A stretch of 13,422 bases of DNA from an uncultured Alphaproteobacteria bacterium (GTDB taxonomy: Bacteria > Pseudomonadota > Alphaproteobacteria > RF32 > CAG-239): NCBI GenBank assembly GCA_910577205.1, contig CAJTMA010000023.1, positions 1 to 13,422 of the forward strand, in the 5' to 3' direction. The translations under genes and the position numbers were made by a program. Below, piece by piece: positions 7,452 to 13,340 of this stretch; positions within the stretch are counted from its first letter, which is position 1, and every line of letters begins with the position of its first letter. The notes under the pieces were generated by a model. It was not told the origin of the DNA. It made no database searches and saw nothing but the letters and a program-made list of their open reading frames with translations.

Positions 7452-7489
7452 AAAATCCCGGAGTTTATTCTTCGGGATTTTGTTTTTTT
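7452..7489. terminator. bidirectional terminator between convergent genes
   Basis: A 12-bp stem (7452-7463 with 7470-7481, one G-T pair) closes a six-base loop. It is followed on the plus strand by TTTTTTT (7483-7489) and preceded by an A-run that gives TTTTTT on the minus strand. It serves the plus-strand gene ending at 7446 and the minus-strand rhh gene. Its right half lies inside the last codons of the rhh gene (stop at 7465-7467). Confidence 0.85.
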
Positions 7490-7683
7490 AGGTGTTGTAA
7501 AATATAAATACGTATGGCGCTTGAGAGGTTGTCTTGTTCACGTTTTGAGTCGATTTCCGTTACTAACTGGTTGATACTTATTCCTTTTTGCTGAGCGATG
7601 TTTTCTAGTTCGTTCAGAAATTCTTGTTCCAGCGAGATGCTGGTGGAATGGCGGTTAGCGATGACAACGGATTTTTTTTTCAT
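7465..7683 (-). CDS. ribbon-helix-helix domain protein
   Basis: A 72-residue protein resembling the RHH_4 type of ribbon-helix-helix DNA-binding domains common in Alphaproteobacteria. The beta strand RHSTSISLEQ (11-20), helix EFLNELENIAQQKG (21-34), turn and second helix ISINQLVTEIDSKR (35-48), and the conserved NLSSAIRIYILQHL end (52-65) match that pattern. It probably dimerises and binds DNA as a regulator; its target is unknown. Its ATG overlaps the sspB stop codon by one base (TAATG), so translation is coupled to sspB. The last codons lie within the shared terminator hairpin. Family assignment is from pattern recognition only. Confidence 0.82.
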   Translation of the reverse strand: MKKKSVVIANRHSTSISLEQEFLNELENIAQQKGISINQLVTEIDSKREQDNLSSAIRIYILQHLKKQNPEE

Positions 7684-8162
7684 TAATTTTTCTTACGGAA
7701 AGCATCAATGGACACAACGGTGGCAATACCGCCGGATGTTTTGCGCGGCTCATCCTCTTCTTCTTCAGCAAAGAGGCTGCCGACAGTGTCTTCGGCTTCT
7801 TCCATTGTATTGAAGCTTAAGCCAAACTTGGCAAAAGGGTCACCGAAATAGGTGATGGCTTCGTAGGGAATTGTCAAAGTTTGTGGAATGCCGTTAAAGC
7901 TTAAATCAATCGAAAAATAATTATTGGCAACAACCAGGTTAGAATACTGATGTTGAATGACAATTGTCATTTCATTGGGATATTGCGCTTTAAGGCTGTC
8001 AGACATTCCGATTTGCGGGTGAGTGGTTTTAAATGTGATATAAAAATGGTTTTCTCCGGGAAGCCCTTGGCGTTCGGCGATTTTTAAAGCTTCAACGACG
8101 ACGTGTTTTAATGATTTTTCAATCAATTTGTCATAGTTAATTTCGCTTACATACCCGTTCAT
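7683..8162 (-). CDS. sspB: alpha-type ClpXP adaptor SspB
   Basis: This 159-residue adaptor should bind the ssrA tag on incompletely made proteins and deliver them to the ClpXP protease. The N-terminal part (MNGYVSEINYDKLIEKSLKHVV) and the core with HFYITFKTTHPQIGMSD (39-55), YPNEMTIVIQHQYSNLVV (61-78) and IPYEAITYFGDPFAKFGL (100-117) match the stringent-starvation-protein-B fold. An acidic linker (EEEEDEP, about 133-139) leads to VVSIDAFRKKN, the C-terminal ClpX-docking tail seen in alphaproteobacterial SspB. I chose the ATG at 8162, with AAGGA eight bases upstream; an upstream in-frame extension would lie within the tmRNA gene. The gene begins about 28 bases after the tmRNA 3' hairpin and overlaps the rhh gene, so it may be transcribed partly by read-through from ssrA. 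Confidence 0.92.
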   Translation of the reverse strand: MNGYVSEINYDKLIEKSLKHVVVEALKIAERQGLPGENHFYITFKTTHPQIGMSDSLKAQYPNEMTIVIQHQYSNLVVANNYFSIDLSFNGIPQTLTIPYEAITYFGDPFAKFGLSFNTMEEAEDTVGSLFAEEEEDEPRKTSGGIATVVSIDAFRKKN

Positions 8163-8189
8163 TTTTATCATCCTTATCATCAACATGAA

Positions 8190-8518
8190 AACGGGCCGTT
8201 CTGTTGCTAGGTGGCCCATCCCCCACTTACAGCCAACCAAGGCAGTAAGGATTTATATTTGTCGCTTTAGACTAAGCAGCCAAAGCAACCGGTGCTACGT
8301 TATTATCGTTAGCATTCGTTTTAATTTGAACCGATAACGGTGGTATCTCACCGAACACAGCTAGATATCTTTACTGCTCCCAGTCGATCCTGTTTCACCC
8401 CCGTAAATTGTGCTCTGTGGCCTTGCCGCTGTGCGGCTGGTGGAGGTGCCGGGTACTGCCCCCGGGTCCTAAAAGCCTATTTCATATTGCTTCTAGTGTC
8501 ATAGCCGATTACTCGGCA
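8190..8518 (-). ncRNA. ssrA: permuted two-piece tmRNA
   Basis: Rescues stalled ribosomes and adds a degradation tag. In minus-strand order: a 5' hairpin (GCCGA/TCGGC, 8517-8504), then the acceptor piece with a T-stem CCGGG/CCCGG, the 3' acceptor strand CACCTCC (8448-8442) and A-CCA ending at 8438. A 35-base segment (8437-8403) is presumably removed. The coding piece begins GGGGGTGAAACAGGATCGAC at 8402. GGGGGTG pairs with CACCTCC in a seven-base acceptor stem carrying the G3-U70 pair expected for alanine charging. The tag frame (8313-8272) follows, then a hairpin (8249-8227) and a GGGCC/GGCCC stem (8217-8193) with a short T-tract that probably ends the RNA. This 3'-part-first order is the circularly permuted form known from Alphaproteobacteria. 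The exact ends are estimates. Confidence 0.95.
8272..8313 (-). other. tmRNA proteolysis-tag reading frame
   Basis: Starting at a GCT resume codon (8311-8313) the frame reads ANDNNVAPVALAA then TAG (8272-8274). The ANDN start and the LAA end match alphaproteobacterial tags: ANDN is the part SspB recognises and LAA the part ClpX recognises. The middle VAPVA is the variable segment. Confidence 0.93.
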
Positions 8519-8524
8519 ACACTA

Positions 8525-8553
8525 ATTATAGTGATAATTTTTTCAGATTTCAA
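8525..8553 (-). promoter_or_regulatory. promoter of ssrA
   Basis: On the minus strand TTGAAA (8548-8553), a 17-base spacer and a perfect TATAAT (8525-8530) place the transcription start near 8518, right at the first hairpin of the acceptor piece. Confidence 0.85.
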
Positions 8554-8586
8554 GTGCTGAATGCATAATGTCTTTTGACAAAACAA

Positions 8587-8614
8587 TTGACAGATTTATG
8601 GGCCTTTGTATAAT
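8587..8614 (+). promoter_or_regulatory. promoter of the 8661 gene
   Basis: A perfect TTGACA (8587-8592), 16-base spacer and perfect TATAAT (8609-8614) predict a start near 8621, about 40 bases before the ATG. Another TTGACA lies at 8575-8580. It is back to back with the ssrA promoter. Confidence 0.85.
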
Positions 8615-8660
8615 GACACGATAAAATAATTTTTATTTTTATCATTAAAATTTTATCATT

Positions 8661-9668
8661 ATGGAAAAGGAAAATAAAGACAAGCGGGTAAAGCGGCTTT
8701 CTCTTTTGGGGGCTGCCGAGCATGGTTTGGTTTTGTATGATGCTCTGCATGACAAGGATTTGACAAAGTTCTTCTTTTTGCTTAAACAGGGATATGGGCT
8801 GTCGCCTTTTATTCTGAATGTGATGATTGATTTCGGTTATGAAAAAAATCTGGTTAAAGCATTGGAAATTTGTGAGCTGGTAGACTTTAAGGTTTATGAT
8901 TTTCTTTGCGCCTATTGGGGGCAGGAAAAGGCTGAAAACTTTCTGGTTGAAAAGGATTTCAAAAACATCATCAAGAAGATGTTTCCTGCGGAAAGCTTGG
9001 TGAAATACCAGTTTTGGAATATTCTGGTTGACAGAAAAGAATATGCCGCCTTGACAGGTGCCGGAAAATTTGATGTCATCAAAGAAGTCTACTTCCAAAA
9101 TGCGGCTTGTCGGGAAGAAATCTGCAAGGCGTTATTGGAGGCGGCAGACGATTGCCATCGTGCTTCTCCGGTTAATGATGATGTCATAAACGCCATCATA
9201 AATACTTTTGTTGAGCTGGAGGAGTTTGATTATCTGTCGCATTTCAGCGAAGGCGTTTTCAAATTGCTTGAACTCAGGAAATGGAGCTTCTTGCCATATC
9301 ACGAGCCGAGGTTGTTTGGAAAGAAAACGAGAGCGGATGTTTGGCAGTTGATTTATGACAATGGCGGTGAAGACTTCCTTTATAATCACGCAACGAGAGA
9401 GAGGACTATATTTAAGGTTGAAATACTTAAGTTTTTAATTGAAAACAAGTATTATAACAAATTTATAGCCGATAAGGATTGGTGTAATCTTGCACTCTAT
9501 GGGGCTGAAGAGGCGATAGATTGGGAAGACTGCGCTTCGCTGAGCGATGATTATTGTGGTTCATGTACCGAAACTGCAAGGTTGACGCTGTTAGCCCGTT
9601 ATCACAAGCGAATGCTGTTGTTTAAAAACAAACGGTTTGGCTGGTGGTTGAAGAGTTTTATTATGTAA
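8661..9668 (+). CDS. unrecognised helical protein, FGWWLKSF family member 1
   Basis: I do not recognise this 335-residue soluble protein. It looks alpha-helical, possibly built from repeated helical pairs, with no signal peptide or membrane segment. It is a paralogue of the gene at 9786: shared blocks include AxEHG near 19, VYDFxC near 78, a YQxWxxL block near 114, xDWE near 285 and the C-terminal LLFKNKRFGWWLKSF at 319-333, the best conserved part. It has an additional 30-40 residues compared with the paralogue and two extra residues after the signature. The start has no Shine-Dalgarno sequence and shares a 22-base identical leader (8645-8666) with the paralogue (9770-9791). A consensus promoter (8587-8614) and a strong terminator (9677-9704) make it a single-gene unit that should be well transcribed. 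Confidence 0.78.
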   Translation: MEKENKDKRVKRLSLLGAAEHGLVLYDALHDKDLTKFFFLLKQGYGLSPFILNVMIDFGYEKNLVKALEICELVDFKVYDFLCAYWGQEKAENFLVEKDFKNIIKKMFPAESLVKYQFWNILVDRKEYAALTGAGKFDVIKEVYFQNAACREEICKALLEAADDCHRASPVNDDVINAIINTFVELEEFDYLSHFSEGVFKLLELRKWSFLPYHEPRLFGKKTRADVWQLIYDNGGEDFLYNHATRERTIFKVEILKFLIENKYYNKFIADKDWCNLALYGAEEAIDWEDCASLSDDYCGSCTETARLTLLARYHKRMLLFKNKRFGWWLKSFIM

Positions 9669-9676
9669 TTTCCGTG

Positions 9677-9708
9677 AAAGGCTGTAACTTCGGTTACGGC
9701 CTTTTGTG
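9677..9708 (+). terminator. intrinsic terminator after the 8661 gene
   Basis: A 12-bp stem (9677-9688 with 9693-9704, one T-G pair) capped by a TTCG tetraloop and followed by TTTTGTGTT, nine bases past the stop codon. A very stable hairpin. Confidence 0.88.
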
Positions 9709-9737
9709 TTGCATATTTTGTCCAGTCATGTTATAGG
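9709..9737 (+). promoter_or_regulatory. candidate promoter of the 9786 gene
   Basis: TTGCAT (9709-9714), a 17-base spacer and TATAGG (9732-9737) lie just after the preceding terminator and before an A/T-only leader. Moderate match to sigma-70 boxes. Confidence 0.45.
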
Positions 9738-9785
9738 TTTTGCATATATTTATTTTTATATTAATAATTTTAAAATTTTATCATT

Positions 9786-10691
9786 ATGGAAGCAATGAAC
9801 TTAACTGAAAAGCAGTGGTGTGAGTTATATCAGAAGCTGCCGCAGCCGGAGGATTTTCTCTTTTCGCTGTTGCCGAATTTGAATGTGGTGTTTACCGCTG
9901 TTGAACACGGTTCTCTTTTGACATCACGATTGTTGTTTTATTTGCTTGAAACGAATAAAGTCCAGCTTATTCCCGAGTTGGTCAAAGCCGCCAAGCAGAT
10001 GAGCAGTAATGTCTATGACTTTATGTGCCGGTTTTATGGTGCAGAACAGACGATTGAATTTGCGCTGAAAAATAATATCACTTGCTGGTATAAATATTGT
10101 TCAGATGAATATCTTGAACAGTATCAACTTTGGGATGCTTTGGCTCAACGTAGAAAAACAGAGCCTTTAGTACGCCATCAGCAATATGATGTGCTGGAGC
10201 GGTATGGATATTATACGCTTTTGGCAGAATGCGGGCAATTTGAGCGCCTTATCAAGGCCGAAAAGGCTTTGGCTTTGGTTTTTACGGCAGAAGGCATGGC
10301 TTTTTTGGCAAAGGCCGGATTGTGGGAAGAATTTTATCAGGGCTGGAATGAGAGTTTGTGTAACGGCTATACTAAGGATAAAGTTTTAAATGTCTTGTGG
10401 GACAATAATCAACAAGATTTGCTTTTTAAGAAACAGGAAGATGAGTTCCTGTTAGGAAAAGGCTGGGTTAAACCTTATCTGGACGAAGGCTTCTGGAGCA
10501 CGTTAATTGCTTATGGGCACGTTGATAAAGTTGATTGGGAAGCTTATTTGGCTCAAGCGCCGGTGTATTCTAAGGACATGGTCTTTCAAGAAGCGGCTAA
10601 GCTGAAAGTTTGGGATTTTTTAGCCAAGCATCGCCAGCACCGGCTGCTGTTTAAAAACAAGCAATTCGGTTGGTGGCTGAAAAGTTTCTAA
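9786..10691 (+). CDS. unrecognised helical protein, FGWWLKSF family member 2
   Basis: This 301-residue paralogue of the 8661 product is of unknown function. It is predicted to be soluble and mostly helical, rich in aromatic residues and leucine. Recurrent short segments such as YTLLAECGQFERLIK, FLAKAGLWEEFYQ and LIAYGHVDKVDWEAYL suggest a tandem helical-repeat scaffold, as in ankyrin-like or TPR-like proteins, but I see no standard repeat consensus. The last 15 residues (287-301) are LLFKNKQFGWWLKSF, nearly identical to the 8661 product while the rest has diverged strongly; this points to selection on the C-terminus. The ATG at 9786 has no ribosome site, and I chose it because the leader and first residues (ATGGAA) match the paralogue. 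A second ATG lies at 9795. A terminator follows at 10697. Confidence 0.78.
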   Translation: MEAMNLTEKQWCELYQKLPQPEDFLFSLLPNLNVVFTAVEHGSLLTSRLLFYLLETNKVQLIPELVKAAKQMSSNVYDFMCRFYGAEQTIEFALKNNITCWYKYCSDEYLEQYQLWDALAQRRKTEPLVRHQQYDVLERYGYYTLLAECGQFERLIKAEKALALVFTAEGMAFLAKAGLWEEFYQGWNESLCNGYTKDKVLNVLWDNNQQDLLFKKQEDEFLLGKGWVKPYLDEGFWSTLIAYGHVDKVDWEAYLAQAPVYSKDMVFQEAAKLKVWDFLAKHRQHRLLFKNKQFGWWLKSF

Positions 10692-10696
10692 GTTCT

Positions 10697-10725
10697 AAAA
10701 GGCGGGGAGAAATCTCCGCTTTTTT
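10697..10725 (+). terminator. intrinsic terminator after the 9786 gene
   Basis: A GC-rich stem with a two-G bulge (GCGG..GGAG with CTCCGC, loop AAAT), flanked by AAAA and followed by six T. It begins six bases past the stop codon. Confidence 0.7.
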
Positions 10726-10744
10726 ATTGGTTTTTGAGGATTAT

Positions 10745-10769
10745 CTGTTATGATGATTAATCATAACAG
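10745..10769 (+). promoter_or_regulatory. perfect inverted repeat before the DHFR-like gene (operator or leader hairpin)
   Basis: Arms CTGTTATGAT (10745-10754) and ATCATAACAG (10760-10769) are exact reverse complements around GATTA. The left arm contains TATGAT (10749-10754), a plausible -10 with TTGGTT at 10727-10732. The right arm abuts the Shine-Dalgarno GGGAGAGG. A protein operator over the promoter or an RNA hairpin near the ribosome site are both possible. Confidence 0.55.
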
Positions 10770-10779
10770 GGAGAGGAAA

Positions 10780-11349
10780 ATGACGAAAGTTGCAATCTGG
10801 TGTCGGCATGAAACAGATAATCTGATAGGAATTGGGACGGATATTCCGTGGCATATTCCGTCTGACAGCAAGTTTTTTGCGGATGTGATTAACGGGCAGG
10901 ATGTGGTGTTTGGCCGGAAGACTTATGAGAGCGTTTCTCCAAAAGTTTTGGAAAATTGTGCCGTATGGGTATTAACCGGAGATAAAGATTATGAAACGCG
11001 GTGCCCCAAAGCTGATAAAGTGGTGACTGATATTCGTGCTTTTAAAGAATTTGAGGGCGATTTATATATCGGCGGCGGAGCACAGGTTTATCAGGCGTTT
11101 ATGGATGGAGCTCCCAAGCTGATGCCGGATATTGTGGTGGATTGTGTTTATGGCGGTGCGGTGAATGCGGCTCTGTCAGGAGAACGAATCGATATCACAC
11201 CCTGTGTAGATATTATGAAAAAGAAATATTTTAAATTGACGGATGATTTTGACCGTGATGGCGTCAAAGCTGCTTTGTGGGTCAAGAAAGGTGATTTTGT
11301 GGAGCAATCTGTCTTGAAAAGGTTGCGGCTGCTGTTGGAAAGCAGATAG
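10780..11349 (+). CDS. dihydrofolate-reductase-like protein
   Basis: This 189-residue protein has the landmarks of DHFR, which reduces dihydrofolate to tetrahydrofolate with NADPH. IGIGTDIPWHIPSDSKFF (16-33) matches the region containing the conserved Trp and the catalytic acid (here probably Asp29). FGRKTYES (44-51) matches the NADPH-binding GR.T.ES motif. LYIGGGAQVYQAFM (95-108) matches the second nucleotide-binding glycine motif. The N-terminal strand (KVAIWCRHETDN) and the C-terminal half, with CVYGGAVNAALSGERIDI, are unlike chromosomal FolA, so it may be a diverged or phage/plasmid-type enzyme, or a DHFR-fold reductase with another substrate. The ATG at 10780 is chosen because GGGAGAGG lies just upstream; an ATG at 10750 would lie within the inverted repeat. 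No thymidylate synthase gene is nearby. Confidence 0.8.
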   Translation: MTKVAIWCRHETDNLIGIGTDIPWHIPSDSKFFADVINGQDVVFGRKTYESVSPKVLENCAVWVLTGDKDYETRCPKADKVVTDIRAFKEFEGDLYIGGGAQVYQAFMDGAPKLMPDIVVDCVYGGAVNAALSGERIDITPCVDIMKKKYFKLTDDFDRDGVKAALWVKKGDFVEQSVLKRLRLLLESR

Positions 11350-11350
11350 A

Positions 11351-11381
11351 AAAAGCCCCGGAATTGTTTTCTCCGGGGCTT
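11351..11381. terminator. terminator between convergent genes, best on the minus strand
   Basis: A perfect 10-bp GC-rich stem (AAGCCCCGGA at 11353-11362 with TCCGGGGCTT at 11372-11381). On the minus strand the stem's own TT and the next bases give a TTTTT tract; on the plus strand the tract is weak (TTCATGTTT). It serves the 11397-11756 gene and probably also the DHFR-like gene. Confidence 0.78.
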
Positions 11382-11396
11382 CATGTTTGAAGCTGA

Positions 11397-11756
11397 TTAT
11401 TTCTTTGGCACATATTTCCAGCCTTTAGAGCTTGTTTTTAACTGCAGCTGAATATTGTTCAGGCAGATGTTGTCATCCAGAGGTTTGACGGTTGCGGCAG
11501 ATGTAGCGACTGTGCAGATGTTGCCGGACCCCATATCAAAAATCAGGTAGCTTTTGCCGTCAGCGCTTACATAACCGGCGCAGCAATAAGTTTGCCCGGC
11601 GTTTAAGAAGCAGCTTTTTCTGTGCGGAGAAACTTTCAATCTTTCGAGCGGCGTGTCTGGTGCGATGTTAATGACGAAATTTGGTTTGGCCGCAGTTAGG
11701 CGAGGGAGGATTTTTTCTTCCTCGACGTTTTTGCTTTGAAATCCATTCAGTTTCAT
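11397..11756 (-). CDS. small unrecognised protein with five cysteines
   Basis: I do not recognise this 119-residue protein. It has no signal peptide or membrane helix. After a charged N-terminal segment (MKLNGFQSKNVEEEKILPRL) the rest looks beta-rich, with alternating patterns such as NFVINIAPD and KSYLIFDMGSGNICTVATSAATV. Five cysteines are visible, including a CC pair near 58-59 and single ones near 49, 80 and 97. It has no Shine-Dalgarno site; the leader is A/T-only and ends AATTATG. A candidate promoter lies at 11809-11836 and a terminator at 11351-11381, so it is probably its own unit. The neighbouring gene at 11940 is similar in size and leader but not evidently homologous. The flanking signals support a real gene. 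Confidence 0.68.
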   Translation of the reverse strand: MKLNGFQSKNVEEEKILPRLTAAKPNFVINIAPDTPLERLKVSPHRKSCFLNAGQTYCCAGYVSADGKSYLIFDMGSGNICTVATSAATVKPLDDNICLNNIQLQLKTSSKGWKYVPKK

Positions 11757-11808
11757 AATTAAAAATTTTTTTAGTTAGTAAATACAGAAAAATAATTATC
11801 TGTGTCTT

Positions 11809-11836
11809 TTTATAGACGGATTTTAGAAAAAATCAA
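11809..11836 (-). promoter_or_regulatory. candidate promoter of the 11756 gene
   Basis: On the minus strand TTGATT (11831-11836), a 16-base spacer and TATAAA (11809-11814). Its -35 sits in the T-tract of the terminator of the preceding gene, giving a very compact junction. Confidence 0.5.
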
Positions 11837-11837
11837 G

Positions 11838-11869
11838 AAAAAAACGCCCTTCACAGAGAAGAGCGTTTT
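11838..11869 (-). terminator. intrinsic terminator after the 12317 gene
   Basis: AAAACGC/GCGTTTT and CTTC/GAAG stems separated by one C/A mismatch close a five-base loop (11841-11869). On the minus strand they are followed by a T-rich run. About 70 bases past the stop codon at 11940. Confidence 0.75.
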
Positions 11870-11939
11870 GTTGTGTTTTTTTAAGGTTAACTCTGTTGCT
11901 TGAGTGACTCACGTCAACCAATCAACAGTAAGATTGGAG

Positions 11940-12317
11940 TTATCTTTTTCTTATCGTTGCGAAACGGTGATTGTCGTTCACGCGCTGGCGCAGATAGTGT
12001 TCTCCGTTGTATTCGAACTCGGTGAGCGGGGTCATGGATACAACGTTAGCGGTATCGATGATTTCTACCTTGGCTTTTTTGCCGGGTTCTTTGATAATCG
12101 GGCGGATAGCGAAGCTTGATTGGTTCGTGACTTCTGCCCATATTTTTACAGGAACATTAGCTTGGATGAGGTCTTCGCGGTGGTTCTTGCCTGACTGCTT
12201 GGAAACAATCAAGGTGAAAGCCTGTACTTTGTTGATTTCTCGTCCGGTGGCAGCTGCCATAGCGGTTTTAGTGGTTGCTGCGCTCAAGTACTCCTGGTTT
12301 AAAAATTTTTTTCCCAT
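11940..12317 (-). CDS. small unrecognised basic protein
   Basis: This 125-residue protein is of unknown function and has no signal peptide or membrane segment. The N-terminal third is Ala/Thr-rich (SAATTKTAMAAATGREINK). The remainder alternates hydrophobic and charged residues as in a beta-rich fold (FTLIVSKQSGK, VPVKIWAEVTNQSSFAIRPII, KAKVEIIDTANVV), and the protein ends in RHxATIRKR-like basic residues. The ATG at 12317 lacks a Shine-Dalgarno site at normal spacing; it follows an A/T leader ending AATTATG, as for the 11756 gene. A possible promoter lies at 12379-12408 and a clear terminator at 11838-11869. Between stop and terminator (about 11870-11939) I see only a short palindrome, TGAGTGACTCA at 11901-11911. 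Confidence 0.68.
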   Translation of the reverse strand: MGKKFLNQEYLSAATTKTAMAAATGREINKVQAFTLIVSKQSGKNHREDLIQANVPVKIWAEVTNQSSFAIRPIIKEPGKKAKVEIIDTANVVSMTPLTEFEYNGEHYLRQRVNDNHRFATIRKR

Positions 12318-12378
12318 AATTATTTTTTTTATGTTCCTAAAAAAGAACGGTTAAACATGATAATTAATTATTGAAATA

Positions 12379-12408
12379 GATATAACCATATTTTTATGAA
12401 TATTGCAA
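12379..12408 (-). promoter_or_regulatory. candidate promoter of the 12317 gene
   Basis: On the minus strand TTGCAA (12403-12408), an 18-base spacer and TATATC (12379-12384). In such AT-rich DNA this could arise by chance. The rest of the spacer 12318-12458 shows only A/T-rich sequence. Confidence 0.35.
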
Positions 12409-12458
12409 GAGAAAAATGACAAAATTTTCAGAAAATTTTAAAAATGCGTGAGAAAAAG

Positions 12459-13163
12459 CTAGTTTAGCAGAGTTAAAATGATGCCGACAGATAATGGAAT
12501 AGAAAAATTATCATCGATATCCAGCTTATCTTCAAATACTTCCGCCATTGTTGCTGTAAATGCCGCTAATATGCTGGCATAGGTTACCGGCAGAATAAAA
12601 TTGCAAAGCATCATGATGACCAAAGCGCTGATGAAAAAAGCAGCTGTTCCTTCCAATGATTTGTTTTTATAAAGGCAACGCGTGCCGTAGGCTTTGCCGA
12701 ACAAAGCGGCACAGGTATCTGAAATTAACATAATGGTCATAGCAACCACGGCGATATTGGGCGGAAAGAGCAGGGTGCAGGCGATGGCCGCCAGCATGAC
12801 ATATGCGCCGCCGCTTGGTTGCATTTGGCAGCGTTTGAGTTCTTTATTACGCAAAGCGCGATAAAACAATAAACCAAAAGTACGTCTGGCCCAGCGCCAT
12901 TTTTTATAATTGCCGTATTCTAAAATCATGTCGCCAATGAAAATTGCGGCAAAAACGGATATGCTGATTATTGGTTTGGCGAAGTATATCAGTGCCGGAA
13001 TCCATAGTGAGCTAAGGTGGATTAGCTTGCGATATAATTCTTTTTTGAAAGATTTGTTGACGTCAATATGTAAGTCAGAAGCCAGCACTTTAGGATTGAG
13101 CGGGGATTGGCGGAGTTTGGTTTTATATTCTTTTAACGTGTGGCCGTATTTTTTGATTTTCAT
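12459..13163 (-). CDS. dolichol/diacylglycerol-kinase-like CTP-dependent membrane kinase
   Basis: This 234-residue membrane protein resembles the SEC59/DGK1/phytol-kinase group within the phosphatidate cytidylyltransferase superfamily, which phosphorylates polyprenol, phytol or diacylglycerol, usually with CTP. Visible signatures are ELYRKLIHL (42-50), SGGAYVMLAA (117-126), SDTCAALFGKAYG (148-160), KSLEGTAAFF (168-177) and AEVFEDKLDIDDNFSIPL (207-224), interspersed with about six hydrophobic segments. The N-terminal 40 residues are hydrophilic and basic. The lipid substrate is unknown; undecaprenol or diacylglycerol are plausible. I prefer ATG 13163, with GAGA seven bases upstream, over the in-frame ATG at 13214, which has no ribosome site but would add 17 residues. 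No convincing terminator follows; only AAAATTTT repeats at 12421-12439. Confidence 0.8.
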   Translation of the reverse strand: MKIKKYGHTLKEYKTKLRQSPLNPKVLASDLHIDVNKSFKKELYRKLIHLSSLWIPALIYFAKPIISISVFAAIFIGDMILEYGNYKKWRWARRTFGLLFYRALRNKELKRCQMQPSGGAYVMLAAIACTLLFPPNIAVVAMTIMLISDTCAALFGKAYGTRCLYKNKSLEGTAAFFISALVIMMLCNFILPVTYASILAAFTATMAEVFEDKLDIDDNFSIPLSVGIILTLLN

Positions 13164-13340
13164 TGAACCGTCTCTTGGCGGGTGGAAAGTTGTAATCCTA
13201 TTGTTAATTAACATTAATATTCAATAATGTAAAGGTCAAAGCAGTAGGCTTAATAACTTTTTGTTAGTATGTCTTCTTTTTTTCTATCATCTAAATATCT
13301 ATTCTGTTTAGACCAATAAAAAATTACCTCTTATCAATGA

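Noticed and set aside
8163..8240. N-terminal extension of the SspB reading frame (start at 8240)
   Set aside because: It lies inside the tmRNA gene, its residues do not resemble SspB, and the ATG at 8162 has a good AAGGA site.
8550..9098. 182-residue minus-strand ORF antisense to the 8661 gene
   Set aside because: It is a shadow of the strongly supported plus-strand gene, covers the ssrA and 8661 promoters and has no ribosome site.
12421..12439. AAAATTTT repeated twice near the end of the kinase-like gene
   Set aside because: Low-complexity A/T sequence with no GC stem; not a supportable terminator or attachment site.
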